Shown piece after piece: positions 11,094 through 22,800 of a stretch of DNA of 64,000 nt. Under the pieces are notes generated by a model. It was not told where the DNA came from, did not search any database, and saw nothing but the letters and a program-made list of their open reading frames with translations. Source of the DNA: Monocercomonoides exilis (Eukaryota; Preaxostyla; Oxymonadida; Polymastigidae); NCBI GenBank assembly GCA_001643675.2, contig LSRY02000037.1, positions 186,001 to 250,000 on the forward strand, in the 5' to 3' direction. How positions within the stretch are numbered: position 1 is the first letter of the stretch; every line of letters begins with the position of its first letter. A program made the position numbers and the translations under genes.

Positions 11094-11392
11094 AAATCAA
11101 TTGGATAGAGAAAAAAGTTACTTGTTAAGGAGTTTGTCAATATTGAAATGGCAAACGAGAAACTCTCTCCTTACAAGAGACAATATGTTAATACGTATTT
11201 ATTAATTTTTGCTGTGAAATGATTACATCTTTTGTTTTGTTTTTAAATCTTAATTTGTGGATGTTTGTTTTTTTTTTCGGATATTTCTTTTTCTTTTCAT
11301 AAAATGTTGCATATTGGTGCAATAATTGAAATTTTAAATGAAAGTTATACTGTAATGTTTCAAAGAGATTTTTTTAACTGTTTTCTTAATTG

Positions 11393-11395
<3 letters not shown>

Positions 11396-11433
<38 letters not shown>
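11396..11433. repeat. Poly-T tract (38 T)
   Basis: An uninterrupted T homopolymer lies about 300 bases downstream of the NPF/SPRY-like gene. It could be a retroposon tail on the minus strand or simple slippage; its length in the assembly is unreliable. Confidence 0.7.
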
Positions 11434-11435
<2 letters not shown>

Positions 11436-11700
11436 GGGCTATCTTCTTATTGGATATTTTTGAATAAGGAAAAAGATTTTTTTGAAATTTTTAAGTACTT
11501 TGAAACGCACCATTAACATTTAAAACTCAAATCTCAAACTCTTTTCATTTTTCTTTTTCCATTTTTTGAATTCAAAGTTATCAAAAATGATCATAACTAT
11601 TTTCATTATCTTTTATGTATTATATTGGACTTTTCACTTTTTCATGAAGGCTATTGTTCCACGATTTCTTTTTTTTTCTCAACGATTTCTTCAATTTTCA

Positions 11701-12300
11701 TCTTGTCGTTTTCATTATATTTATCACATTCATCAAAAAGTTTTTCTTTTGTTATTTCTTTTCCGATGAAGTCAAAACAATGGAATGAGAAGGAATGAAG
11801 TATTGAGAAGACTTAGGAAGCTTCAAAAGAACCAACTCAGATCCATTGTTGAGGATTCCGCTTTTGAAGAAGGTTTTTTTGATCACCAATGGAGTGATTG
11901 CTTTGTGAAAAACTTATGGTTACGCATCTGCAACAGCTGTTCTTTTTAAAGATAAGGAGGTGGATGATTGAAAGCTGCAATTGTTAAAAAGAACCGACTT
12001 CAACACTGCAAATACGCATATGTCAAGCAGCTGTAATATGTGTGCTGAATGAAGAACAAAGGTAACGATGTTTATATCTGCTTCTTTGAACTGTCTCCAT
12101 ATTGTGGATCTGCTCGGTGTGAGTTCAAGTTCAAAAGAAGAACGTTGTTTGAAGATTCCATAAAGAAAAGTTTTCTTCTGTTAATAATTGCAAGAAGAAG
12201 AACTGTGATGTCTTATTTGCTGAATAATGTTTAATCCATCCATCTGTTCGAATTTCCATTTACGCCCTTTCTTGATGAAAATTCCATTACAAGTTCTTGA
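11701..12300 (-). pseudogene. Decayed pogo-type transposase remnant
   Basis: Reading the minus strand with several frame changes gives segments that align with the intact transposase at 1976-3208: VLLLNLNSH (intact: CLLFIDSH), a SRADP...IWRQFKEADI stretch (intact: SRGDPSIWKTFSENNI), NIVTFVLHSAHILQLLDICVF (intact: DVVTFIPHSTHLSQPLDRGVF) and LVIKKTFFKSGILNNGSELV with KLPKSSQYFIPSH (intact: SVIKKAFKQSGVLHNTFCPV, KLPESSKYPLPSH). Stops and frameshifts break it and the second catalytic Asp reads Asn. No terminal repeats like those at 1631 are visible nearby. It is an older, independent insertion of the same family, clearly divergent from the intact copy. Confidence 0.8.
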
Positions 12301-12764
12301 AAAATAGGTGTGTTCGGTCGCAGCATGACTGGTGCAAAATATTAACCATATACAACGAAACCTGCAATGTGAAAAGTTTTCGGAATCTTTTCAGTCGTTT
12401 TTGAACACAAAATGTTTATAAGTGATATAATTAATTTCGCGTCACCATGAAATCAAAAAATCAAATGATTCATCTTGGCCAAAGAATATTTTTTTCAATA
12501 TTTGTATTATTCTAACAGTTTATTCAAGCGATGTCCTCTAATTTCAGAACATTCTGTAAAAATGATGCTTATCTGTTGGTGTGAATTAATTCAAATTGTG
12601 ACAATTGCAAATCTGAAAGTGTTTTGTGCAATCGAACGTTTTTTTCAATGTGACATTCTTTATTTATCTTATTTTTTATCTTGTTTCAACTGTTTCGGAG
12701 TTGTGAATGATTCATTCAGATAAAAATCAGATTCGGATACAATTCGAATTAACAATGGAACCTG

Positions 12765-12798
12765 CATGATGAGCGTTTTCAACGGAAGGCTCATCATG
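12765..12798. other. 10-bp perfect inverted repeat (hairpin)
   Basis: CATGATGAGC at 12765-12774 and its exact complement GCTCATCATG at 12789-12798 enclose a 14-base loop. It is isolated in AT-rich sequence. A function is not evident; a chance palindrome or MITE remnant is possible. Confidence 0.4.
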
Positions 12799-13885
12799 AT
12801 TTTTTTCTTGAATCCTCCCATCGGAACATTTCTAGAAATGTGAAGAGGAATAAGAATTTGAAAGGCATATAATTTGAAGAATGCAGAAACAGAAAATTAA
12901 TAATTTCAGCTAATATTCATACGAGAAATAATAACCCCATCTTATTATTACATCTGATGAAAAATCAAAACTCCAATTTCATTTGCTTTTTTTCACAAAT
13001 CATGAAAAATTTTCTGCTCGTTGATATTTCTTTATTTTTTTTAATATCATTATAATTTAGATTCTAATATCTGAGAACGAGCATCATTTATTTCATTTTT
13101 TCAACACAGGATATAATAACTTCGAATACAATCACATTTGTTTCCAGTTTTGTTCTTCAATGCAAGAAGATTCTTTCCATTTTTTCATTTATTTTTTATT
13201 GCGTAATATCACAGGGACATATTAATATTTTTGTGAAGATTCTTTAAGTCATAACTTTTGAAAGAGTGTTGATTTTTTTCAAGGTTTCATATTTTTGGAG
13301 ATGAATTATTATTTTTAAAATAATTAAAAATCGTAGAAAATAAAAACGATGCTTGTGATTATTCTTTTGAAAAAGGAATCTTTGAAAGGAATTTTAATAT
13401 CTCGATGTTCATACATCAATATTCAAAGTTGACTCTTGAAACAATTATATATGATTGGAAAAAATAAACTTTGAAATTTTCACTTATATTTTCTTAATTT
13501 TCGGTTAAATAAACCACAAGACTTTAAACCAAAATTCAAAGTTTGAAGAGCATTTTTTTCCCAGTTTTCCACATAATATCCAAAACCTTCAAATTCAGCT
13601 TCATTTTAACAACAAGTTTTCATACTCCAGAGAACCATCTTAAAAAAGTTTTTGGATATTTGTAAAAAAAGAAACTGTTAAATATTCTATACTGAAAAAA
13701 GAACAAATTTCAAAAAAATGAGATAGAAGAAAAATATATGTTGTTGATATAATACATATCAATAACATATTATGACAATTCAAATGACAAGAATTTAATC
13801 AAAAGATTCAAACGTTCGAAATCAGATAAATATTTATTCTTCCGATTTTTATTAAGGTAATTGATCGTTTTATTTTTATTTTTTG

Positions 13886-15766
13886 ATGGGCTGCACCTCA
13901 AGTAAAAGTGCGACTTATTCCAATAAAACCTCGAACAAGTCACAAACAAGGCCCAGTGGATCTGTCGCAGCAAGTCAATCTCCTTTTAGAATTGCTGATC
14001 CTTCTGACTTTCAGGCAGGTGAAGATAAATTCGATGAAAAACCAAATTCATCTTCTAAATCATCTGAAAATGGAGATAAAAATGAAACTGTTGTAATGAC
14101 AGCAGGGCATTCTGTTGCTGAATATCAAATAATTCTTACTAAATTGAATACAAAAGAATCAAATCTTTTGGAGCAGCAGTGGCGGGCAAAAGAAGATGGC
14201 TACGGATCAAAATGGCTAGAATCTGAAATCGAAAAAGTGAGGTCGCAAAAAAGATTGATTGAATTAAAGATGGAAGTTGCAAAGAAAAACGAAGAGGAAG
14301 CTCTTCGGTCAACTGGTGAAGTTCCTTCTTCTGGAAGAAATACAGGCATGGGACTTACACGTTCTTATTCTACTTCGACTTCTCGACCTCGTTCAATGAG
14401 CGTTTCAAATTCATCTCGATTAAGCACTGGGAAAAATACAATACAAAGATCATATTCTTCTTCTGGCATGACAGCACCACAAAGACGAAGTGCTGCAACA
14501 TCTCCACTTGCCTCACAACAAAGGAGATCAGGTCTTCGTTCTTCCTCAAGCATTTACGATGACGACGACGATGATGACGATAAGATAAATCAAAAAGATG
14601 ATAGCGATGATGATTTATTCAATAAAAACAGAAGAAGACGACCAAATTCAAGTAGCTTTCAGGACCCAAGGGAGCAATCGAATCCTTCGACGATGGTTAT
14701 GTTCGGCTCTTCTTCTTCTTCTACACCCTCATCAAACGAATACAATTCACCGCCTCACTCAAGGGAGATTCCGCTGAAAAGCGAAGGGAAGAAGTTCAAC
14801 GTCACTCCCGCGACGAAGCAGCAGCTGATGGCGACAGAGCGGCAGCTGGACGACGAGAACCTGCTTGTGGCGTGGGGGGACTTCTCCAAAGTGACGCTGG
14901 TGAAGACGACGAACAACTCGAAGGTCTACTCGGCCGAATGGCGTGGGGCGCGTGTGTGTCTGAAGCGCTTCGACGACGCGTTCACAGATACGGTTGAGCT
15001 GGTGAAGGAGATCCAGGTGATGGAGTCTGTGCGGAACGACAACGTCATCTCGCTGCTGGGTGCGTCACTGAAGCCGCCGTTCATAGTGACGCCATGGATG
15101 GAGCGGGGCACGCTGGAGTCGGTGCTGGCGTCGGGCACGAAGCTGAACTGGAACACGAAATACGCCTTCATCTCGTCGATCGCGAACGCGGTGACGTTTC
15201 TGCACCAGCAGAAGCCGAAGCCTGTGTTCCACGCGGACCTGCGCTCGTCGCACATCCTCGTCGACCGCAACTGGACGCTGCACATCGGCGGCTTCGGCTG
15301 CTCTCTGCGGATGGCATTGCACAACCAGGCGAAAGGGGACGATGATGATGAAGATGAAGATGACGACGACGATGATGACACAGATAGCGACGACAGCTCT
15401 TCGTCGGGGAGGCAACCGGCGCTGGTGGTGCTGTCGAAGATTGCGGCGGTGGCGCCTGAAGTGCTGACAGGAACGGTGAAGAACAGGCGATACACAGACT
15501 ACTACTCGTTTGGGGTGATTGCGTGGGAGATAGCAATGTCGTCGGTGGCGTACAAAGGGATGAAGCGGGCGGATGTGATGCGGCGTGTGGTTGATGAGGA
15601 GCTGCGCCCTCCGCTGCGTGTGGAGAGAGGGGTGTATGTCTTTGAGGATGCGCAGATTCCGTCTGAGCTGGGGGCGCTGATTGAGGCGATGTGGGTGACG
15701 AAGCCGAGCGAGAGGATGAGGGTGGATGAGGCGAAGAGGAGGCTGGCGCTGATGGAGCCGAAGTAA
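13886..15766 (+). CDS. Predicted N-myristoylated pseudokinase
   Basis: A 626-residue single-exon protein. The ATG at 13886 gives MGCTSSKS, a good N-myristoylation/palmitoylation signal, so it should sit on membranes. Residues ~20-300 are disordered, Ser/Arg-rich, with a poly-Asp stretch. The kinase fold spans ~310-620: the ATP-site Lys is K360 (ARVCLKRF), but the glycine loop is degenerate, the catalytic loop reads HADLRSSHIL (HRD Arg to Ala450, metal-binding Asn to His456; Asp451 kept) and DFG reads GFG at 469-471 (Asp lost). An Asp/Glu-rich insert of ~25 residues sits where the activation segment should be, before AAVAPEV (APE). It resembles TKL/tyrosine-kinase-like domains. Lack of two metal ligands implies a scaffold or decoy. 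Base composition changes sharply near 14760: AT-rich upstream, GC-rich over the kinase domain. Confidence 0.85.
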   Translation: MGCTSSKSATYSNKTSNKSQTRPSGSVAASQSPFRIADPSDFQAGEDKFDEKPNSSSKSSENGDKNETVVMTAGHSVAEYQIILTKLNTKESNLLEQQWRAKEDGYGSKWLESEIEKVRSQKRLIELKMEVAKKNEEEALRSTGEVPSSGRNTGMGLTRSYSTSTSRPRSMSVSNSSRLSTGKNTIQRSYSSSGMTAPQRRSAATSPLASQQRRSGLRSSSSIYDDDDDDDDKINQKDDSDDDLFNKNRRRRPNSSSFQDPREQSNPSTMVMFGSSSSSTPSSNEYNSPPHSREIPLKSEGKKFNVTPATKQQLMATERQLDDENLLVAWGDFSKVTLVKTTNNSKVYSAEWRGARVCLKRFDDAFTDTVELVKEIQVMESVRNDNVISLLGASLKPPFIVTPWMERGTLESVLASGTKLNWNTKYAFISSIANAVTFLHQQKPKPVFHADLRSSHILVDRNWTLHIGGFGCSLRMALHNQAKGDDDDEDEDDDDDDDTDSDDSSSSGRQPALVVLSKIAAVAPEVLTGTVKNRRYTDYYSFGVIAWEIAMSSVAYKGMKRADVMRRVVDEELRPPLRVERGVYVFEDAQIPSELGALIEAMWVTKPSERMRVDEAKRRLALMEPK

Positions 15767-16737
15767 AAAGGAGGTGATGAGGAGGTGATGAGGAGGTGAT
15801 GATGATGAGGAGGAGGAGGGGGAAATGGATTGATGAAAAGAAAAGGGGAAAATTAAAAGGAGGAGGAGGAAGAAGAAGAGGAGGAAAGGAAAGGAAAGGA
15901 GAAGGGGAGAAGAGAATAAACATGCTTTAGAAAATGAGTGATGAAGATAGACTTGAACATGTTATTATGTACATTTGAGGTCACAAAATACTAATATTTT
16001 CTCTTTCTTTCTTTCTGTCACATACAAAAATTATAATTATTATTTAATAATAATAATAATAATCATTATCATAATCATCAAACTTCTATATGACTCTGAA
16101 AGGCATCATGTCATATGCACTTTCTGTTTATCCTCTTAGCCAGCAATGCATCAGCAGGCAGACGTGGGTGTGTGTATTTCTTTTGATGGAAGCGTCAAGA
16201 ATACTCTCAGAACAGTCTGCTTTACAAAGATTGCTATAAAATCCACGTTATGAAATGATATTTTTACTATTCTGATATTCCTATTATTTTTCTTGTTTAT
16301 TCTCAATCTTCTATTTTTCTTATTTTTTTTTCTTATTTTTCTTATTTTTCTTATTTTTCTTATTTTTTCTCATTTTTTCCTCAATTTTCTTATTTTTTTT
16401 TTTTCAATCAAAAATTTTGGCAAGTTTGTATGATGCATTGTTATGTTTCTCACTTATATATGTCTCTGCCATCAGAATGGCATTTTCACCAGGTTTGCTT
16501 TGAGCTTTCTATTCACATTCAAATTATTGTTATTATTTTTTTATTATTATTGTTTCTATTGTTATTTTTAATGCCAGTCCACAAACATCCATTTTCTTAG
16601 CGTTTTTATTTTTATTTTTATTTTATTTTTATTTTTATTGTTTATTTTTGTTTTTATTTTCTTGTTTGTATCACATTCAGTTTATTTTTTGGTTCTTTAG
16701 TGAGCCTTGAGTCGCTTTCAAAGCAAATCTTTCATTC

Positions 16738-16860
16738 ATTTATTCTTTCTCTTTCTCTTTCTCTTTCTTTTTCTCTTTCTCTTTCTCTTTCTCTTTTTCC
16801 TTCTCCTTCTCTTTCTCTTTCTCTTTCTTTTCTCTTTTCTTTTTCTTTTCTCGATCTTTT
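16738..16860 (+). repeat. CTTT/CTCTTT microsatellite
   Basis: About 120 bases of pyrimidine-only CTTTCT-type repeat on the plus strand. The same unit recurs at 45721-45855 (inside an intron) and 49711-49860. Confidence 0.85.
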
Positions 16861-16861
16861 C

Positions 16862-16862
<1 letters not shown>

Positions 16863-16900
<38 letters not shown>
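16863..16900 (+). repeat. CTAT tetranucleotide microsatellite
   Basis: About nine and a half perfect CTAT units, immediately downstream of the CTTT tract. A likely polymorphic marker. Confidence 0.9.
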
Positions 16901-16902
<2 letters not shown>

Positions 16903-17511
16903 TTGTCTTTTGCATATCATTTTTCACAGATATGTCTATTTGCCTTTTTTATTAAATTTGACTAAATCAATTAGACTTATTTTTATTGAATTTAATTGCT
17001 TTCTTTTCTCACAAAGAGTACGTTTTTTTAGAAACAGTATTTTCGTATTTTTATTTTGGTTTTTGTTTAATTGTTTATCAAAATAATTGCGTTTCTTTTT
17101 AATTTATTTATTTATAAAGCAGATGAATTTCTATTCCTGTTGTCAACAGATTAAATTCGTGGCAGAAAATAATTTTTTTATGATTTTAATTTTTAAAACC
17201 TTTTCTTTTCGAAAGAATTCTTTTCTTTATTTGTGTGCAACATTTTTCCTGTTTTGTTAATTCTAATGTTAATTCTTGGTCTTCGCTTCTGGCATTTCGA
17301 ATTTTTTCATTTCATCAATAATTTTTGTGTTTCTTGTTTTATTCACAATTATTTCGAAAATAATTTGTAAAGTTTTAAGACTTTTATTTTTTTCATATCA
17401 AAATTTAAACATTTTATTGATTCAATTGTTTCATATTTCTCAAAAGATGATCGAAGCAAATGAATTGTTTGCCATAATAAAATATAAGTTTTCAATAATT
17501 CATTTTATTTG

Positions 17512-18486
17512 ATGATTCAGACACAGTTAACTCAAAAGAAGGTTCCGGACATCAACGAAGAATTGGACTGGAAGTCATTCCGCCATGATGTTATATCGTT
17601 GGCGTGGAGCGTTTTGGAAAAGCGCGAAAAGTTTGTGGAGCCAATTCCGTATGTTGTGAAGAACCCGAAGGAGCAGCCAAAGCCCGAGGGGTATCTGCGT
17701 TTTGTGTGTATTTCAGACACACACGGGAGGCACGGGCACATCAGCGGAGGCCTGCCGGAGGGAGATGTGCTTCTTCACAGTGGGGATTTCACGATGACAG
17801 GGCAAGACCGAGAGAACGACAGTTTTGCAGAGTTCATGAGAAGTGTCCCGTTTAAGCATAAGGTTGTGATTGCGGGAAATCACGACATCTCGATGGAGCC
17901 AGGGTTTTATGAGCGGTCGTGGAAGAGATTTGGGCACAAAAAGCAGCTTGTGCCTTCGGAGGAAATTGCGAAGCTGGAAGGGTGCTGCACGTACTTGCAC
18001 GACAAGGAGACGTGCATCGAAGGGATCCGGATATATGGGTCACCGTATCAGGCGTGGTTTTATGATTGGGCGTTCAACTTGGCTCGTGGAGAAGAGTGCA
18101 AAAAGAAGTGGGAGACAGTTCCAGCAGGGATTGACATCCTCATCACGCATGGACCGCCGATGGGCAGAGGCGATACGATTCCATCAGGCACGCACAAAGG
18201 GGATGTGGATCTGCTGGAAGAGATTCGGACGCGAATCCACCCGAAAGTTCATGTTTGCGGACACTTCCACGAAGGACATGGTATCAGCTTCGATGGAGAG
18301 ACAGTCTACATCAACCCTTCGAGCGTGGATGAAGATTACAAGCCGACAAACCCGCCAATTGTGTTTGACTATCCGATTCCATCGTCTTCGTCTGCACCCG
18401 CATCAAAATCATCATCATCAACGATTTCTTCGAATGCTTCTTCAGAGTCCAGTCCAGATCAAACGGAAATGAAATCTGACAACTGA
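17512..18486 (+). CDS. Metallophosphoesterase of the MPPED1/MPPED2 (239FB) family
   Basis: A 324-residue calcineurin-like phosphoesterase. All metal-binding blocks are visible: SDTHG (D69, H71), GDF (D92), GNHD (N123, H124), THGPP (H213) and GHFHEGHG (H251, H253). The YGSPYQAWFYDWAFNLARG, LITHGPPMGRGD and TNPPIVFDYP segments are characteristic of the MPPED branch, members of which are cyclic-nucleotide/phosphodiester hydrolases. In animal MPPED2 the first His of the last block is a Gly, which weakens catalysis (family knowledge); here the His is present, so full di-metal activity is expected. The tail beyond residue 290 is Ser-rich and disordered. ATG at 17512 is the first Met in frame; an upstream exon spliced at the 'gattcag' just after it cannot be excluded. 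Confidence 0.9.
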   Translation: MIQTQLTQKKVPDINEELDWKSFRHDVISLAWSVLEKREKFVEPIPYVVKNPKEQPKPEGYLRFVCISDTHGRHGHISGGLPEGDVLLHSGDFTMTGQDRENDSFAEFMRSVPFKHKVVIAGNHDISMEPGFYERSWKRFGHKKQLVPSEEIAKLEGCCTYLHDKETCIEGIRIYGSPYQAWFYDWAFNLARGEECKKKWETVPAGIDILITHGPPMGRGDTIPSGTHKGDVDLLEEIRTRIHPKVHVCGHFHEGHGISFDGETVYINPSSVDEDYKPTNPPIVFDYPIPSSSSAPASKSSSSTISSNASSESSPDQTEMKSDN

Positions 18487-19892
18487 ATTGCGTCAGCTCC
18501 TATTGGGCAACAACATGATATCTGCTTCAAAAGAAAAGAAAGAAAGAAAGAAAAAGCTGAAGTTTTTGCGTTTCAAGGATTGTTTGTTGAAATTGTCTTG
18601 AGTTCAGGGAAATGAAATCTTTTTGCATTGTGGCACAAAGATTCCTTCATTTTTAATGGTTGTACTTATTTTCTGTATTTTCTGAGAGAAAGTGAAATGC
18701 TTCGAGTTATGAACACATTTTTTCTTTTTTCACTTTATGTTGAATCTGATGGATTATTTTTTGTGAATGAAATAGACTGATTTATAAATTGCATTTAAAA
18801 AAAATTTTTGCAAATTAGTTCTCGCAAAATCAACACGAATGCCCATTTATTTTTGAAGATATTCATTGTCAGGCGAAGGAACAATATTCTAAATCTTAGG
18901 AAAATAATAAAAAAAATGAATTTTCTTCAAAAATCTTTGTTTCAAATTTTTTTGAAATGAATAAACTCTATATGAATAACATGCGTTGTTTTTTTTCTGG
19001 TCAATTGAAAGATAAAGTCATCTTTGGTTGCACCATAACATAAATAAATCAATCAAAGAAAAACGATTTATCGAAGATTCCGAGGCTAAAAAGACGAAAA
19101 ACAATTCACATGTGAAGAAAGAAGCATCTTTTGTTCTTGTCTGCTTATAATGAAGGGTTTGCAAAAGTTGCATGCGGAGAATCACAAAGAATAATTTTCT
19201 GATGTTTTTTTGCAGCATATAGAATCAAAAGGAGCAAATAAATAATTTTAAAAGAAAAGGAATTATGAAGTTTATTAAAAAATAAAAAAATACTTCTTCT
19301 TCAAGCATTTTATGAGCAAATAATGCGAAAAGCTTCATTTTTGGTAATTTTTGGAATGAGAATGTCCACATTCCTCACCTTCATATGATTCATCTCTAGT
19401 AATGAATGTTGTGTATGCTTTTCGTAACTGTTATCGATTGTTCATATTTTATTTATTTATTTTTTATTTTCTATCAAAATGCAAATAATTTCATTCGTCA
19501 TAGGGAGATTGAAGCAAAAATGGTTTGAACGAACGATATTAATTTCTCTGTAACTGCCATTTCTTATGGCTTTTGCAAGGGGAAAAAAAGGAGGATTTTT
19601 TAATTTTTTGAATTTTCTTTTTATTTTTGTTTATCTTGATTGTTCAAAAATTGTAAAGAATTCCACTCTAATTGATGTATTTGCCTTATTTAGCAGAGAA
19701 ACAGGTATTATTCATTTTTTGAAAAATTCTTTTGGATTAACAAAGATTTTCTTTATTTTCATAATTTTTTTTTGATTGCTTCAATTTTTAAATAAAGGGT
19801 ATTCAGGAATTCAAATCTTTATATTATATATCACAGGATCAGTCAAACAAATTGCTTCAAAAGTTGTCCTGCACTCTTTGCCTTCAAGAAAA
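18487..19892. other. Intergenic region
   Basis: About 1.4 kb of AT-rich sequence between two same-strand genes. It must include the metallophosphoesterase 3' end and the promoter of the giant gene. I see no tRNA, repeat array or credible coding exon. The open frames at 19018-19218 and 19566-19775 have no recognisable features. Confidence 0.5.
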
Positions 19893-22800
19893 ATGTGGCA
19901 TCCTTATGCTTTTCGATGTTCTATTTTGTTTTGTGTATTTTTTGTCTTTTCAAATTCGTTTGCATTCGAGGGACAAAATAATTCGAAATTTGCTGAAATG
20001 AGCTGGAAGGAAACCAATCCATCGAAATTGAACGATGATGAAAAGAATAATTTATATGAAAATGATTATGAAGGAAATTTGAAGAATGATTCTGTCGAAA
20101 TTCAACAGAGGAAAAATGATTGTCTGGAAAAAGCAATAATTTCGTCAAAGCTTGAGTCTTGCATAACGTTGGTAAATTCATCGATCTATTTTCACCTGAT
20201 AGCAATAAGAACTCATTTCAGTGGAATGCCAGCACTTAATGCCGAAAGGTCGATTCTTTTTCTTTCGAATTGCCTGTTGGAAATGTTCAGCAAAGAATAT
20301 TATTCGCCAATCTGCTGTGACCAAAGTGGAGTTGCAATGAACAACATTTCTGCAATTAATAATGAAAACTGCAATGCGTTCCCATGCCTTGTGTCAACAA
20401 CAACGGTCCAAGAAAAGAGCAAAATTGATGTTGGATTTGTTGAAATGGCTTCTTCAATCTTTTCAGACATTATGGTGTCCTCCACCTCTCCATTTGTGGG
20501 AAGCGAACTGTTTTCACAAGTTGATGTTCACATGTGCGAATTCATGAACATCACAGCGCGACAAAAGCCAGCATTTGCAGCAAAAAGTATTTTGAAGCAA
20601 ACTTTGCAGAAAAACGTTGTTTCTGGATGTATTTTTTGCTATTGTGCCAACACGTTCGATGGAGTGATTGTTGGAGCGGAAAGGGGAAGCGGATTTGTTT
20701 CGATGAACACCACCTTTTCTGAAGCCAAGAACTCATACAAAGATCAGCCTTTTACAAGTCCTTTGCCATCATTTATATCTGGAGATATTGTGTTTGTTGG
20801 ATGCACATTCACCAACTGCTCTTCTTCAGATCGAAATGGAGGAGCAATCTCAGTGAAAGGATCAGCCAATCTGAATGTGACAGATTGTTCATTTTCAGGT
20901 TGCAGCACAAGGAACGACAAAAATACATACACAAGAGGAGGAGCCTTATATCATGACAATCAATTTGTCTGCATCATTGTGAACACAAATTTTTCAAAGT
21001 GTTATGTTAATTTGACATCAGTTTCATTTGGAGGGGCTATGTGTTTATTTTATGGTTTGTTTAGCATTTATGGATGTATGTTTTTTAATTGCAACACAAA
21101 TAATTACTGTGGAGCACTAAATTGCGAACATGGAATTTTGAAGTTATGCTCAAGTTCATTTTCAAATTGTGAATCAGTAGTCTATGGTGGATCTATTCAC
21201 ACACACAATTTAAAAGAAAAATCTTTTGCAACAGATTGCAGAATTTCGAATTCTCACACCGAAAGCCATTCAGGTGCAATATCGCAATCAATACCATTGG
21301 ACGCATCCATTTTATGCATAAAATATTGTTTTTTTCAAAACAATTCTGCTGACTCAAATGAAGGACATGATATTCATTACTGGAATCCAGATAGCACCAA
21401 AGTTACTTCCGATTGCATCAGATATTCCTTTTCACGTTCGAATAAAAACAACAGAGTCACAACAAATGTTGACAGAAGTGAATGGCTTCCAGACCCAAAT
21501 GCAAGTCCAGATCCAATCCTTGTGAATTCAGCGAAGTCTGGAGGAGACCACAACGACTGTGGAGGAACCGATGATGAATGCCGAACAATTGGTTTTGCAA
21601 TGAATCAGTGGGTAAGTTTCAAGCACCATTCAATAAGATTGGAAAGCGAATGCTTTGAGGAAACCGAAATAGAAGTAGGCGGAAGAAGTGTTTTGTTGAA
21701 GAAGAGTGATGGATTGGACAGAGTGAACATTTCGAGTCACACAGAATCCGGATCATTGTTTTTCGTTGAATATGGATCACTTGAGATGGAGTTATTTACT
21801 CTCATTCACAGCTCAAGCATTTCCATCAATTCATTTCTTTTTCAGGTGACTGGAATGTTTGGATTTGTGCATCTGGATAAATGTGTAATCACAAGTGATA
21901 CGCCTGATGGTATTTTCAACAGGCCTTTTCTAAGTGCTGACGAAGGCAGAATCTTTCTCGATGATTGTGAAGTCAAGAACATTGTCTTTTCAGACTGCTG
22001 CCTTTTGTCGACGAGCAACTGTGGAGAGATATGTGTTCATGGGGGAAACATCACAGAGATTGTGAGAAAAGTTGGAGATGGTGCCTTGATATTGAAGGCA
22101 TTCAAAGGAGAGGAGCGCCTTGAATGGGAAAACACAACGGTTAGTGGATGCAGATGCTTGAATGGAAATGGAGGGATGGCTTCCTTGACGCTTGCTGAGG
22201 GAAGTCAATTGTCGATAGGGAAAGAAGGGTTGACAACAGCAATGAAAAACTGTGTGGCCAATGATGGAGAAGGAAATGCGCAAAATGGCAAAGGGAGAGG
22301 AGGATGCATCTATCTGAAGCTGACAAACGCAGCAGATGATTTTGTGATTTCGAATCCAGGGTTTGAGAATAACAGTGCGCTGTTTGGGAAAGATTTTTAT
22401 GTGTATTCTCCAAATCTGAAGGCAAGTGTCACAAGAGAAAGAATTGCATATTATTCCACATTATTCACTGTTGACGAAGCAATGGGCACAGATGAAGGAA
22501 CACCAGAGGTGGTCATCCCGCTTGTTTATTGCCTGAGAGAAAGAGGAGAAAGAGTAAATGTCGGAAGCAACGGAGTGGATGTTGGAGTGTGTGGCTTTGA
22601 AGACTATCCGTGCAAAACAATGCAGTTTTCTCTCGCTCAACAGGAAAAAGTGCACAAATTGACAATTGCTTCGTCGTATTCCCTTTCAGAGTGTTTGAGT
22701 TTGATGGGAAATGAAGAATACAGCATCAGAGGAGTGAATGGAAAATCGGAAATAAGTGTTGTTGGAAATGGGAGCGAGCAGAGTGGAGTGATTGAGGTGA

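Larger units (their letters stand above)
11094..13885. other. AT-rich intergenic region with a transposase remnant
   Basis: Apart from the T38 tract, the decayed pogo transposase and a short hairpin, these 2.8 kb hold nothing I can support as a gene. The plus-strand open frames at 11566-11769 and 12049-12234 are antisense shadows of the transposase remnant. The rest (12300-13885) is AT-rich with no coding signal; it includes the promoter of the gene at 13886. Confidence 0.5.
15767..17511. other. Intergenic region rich in simple repeats
   Basis: No gene is supported in these 1.7 kb. Directly after the pseudokinase stop is a GGAGGTGATGA/GAGGA purine-rich repeat (15770-15905). Further on are T-rich TTTTTCTTA-type repeats (16310-16400), ATTTTT repeats around 16600-16680, a CTCTTT/CTTT microsatellite (16738-16860) and a CTAT array. 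Open frames across the repeats encode only Ser/Leu/Phe repeats and are not genes. Confidence 0.6.

Noticed and set aside
15065-15923. Minus-strand open frames across the GC-rich kinase region
   Set aside because: Antisense shadows favoured by high GC; no domain, and the kinase reading is clear.
16700-17086. Open frame rich in Ser/Leu/Phe across CTTT and CTAT repeats
   Set aside because: Entirely explained by microsatellite translation.
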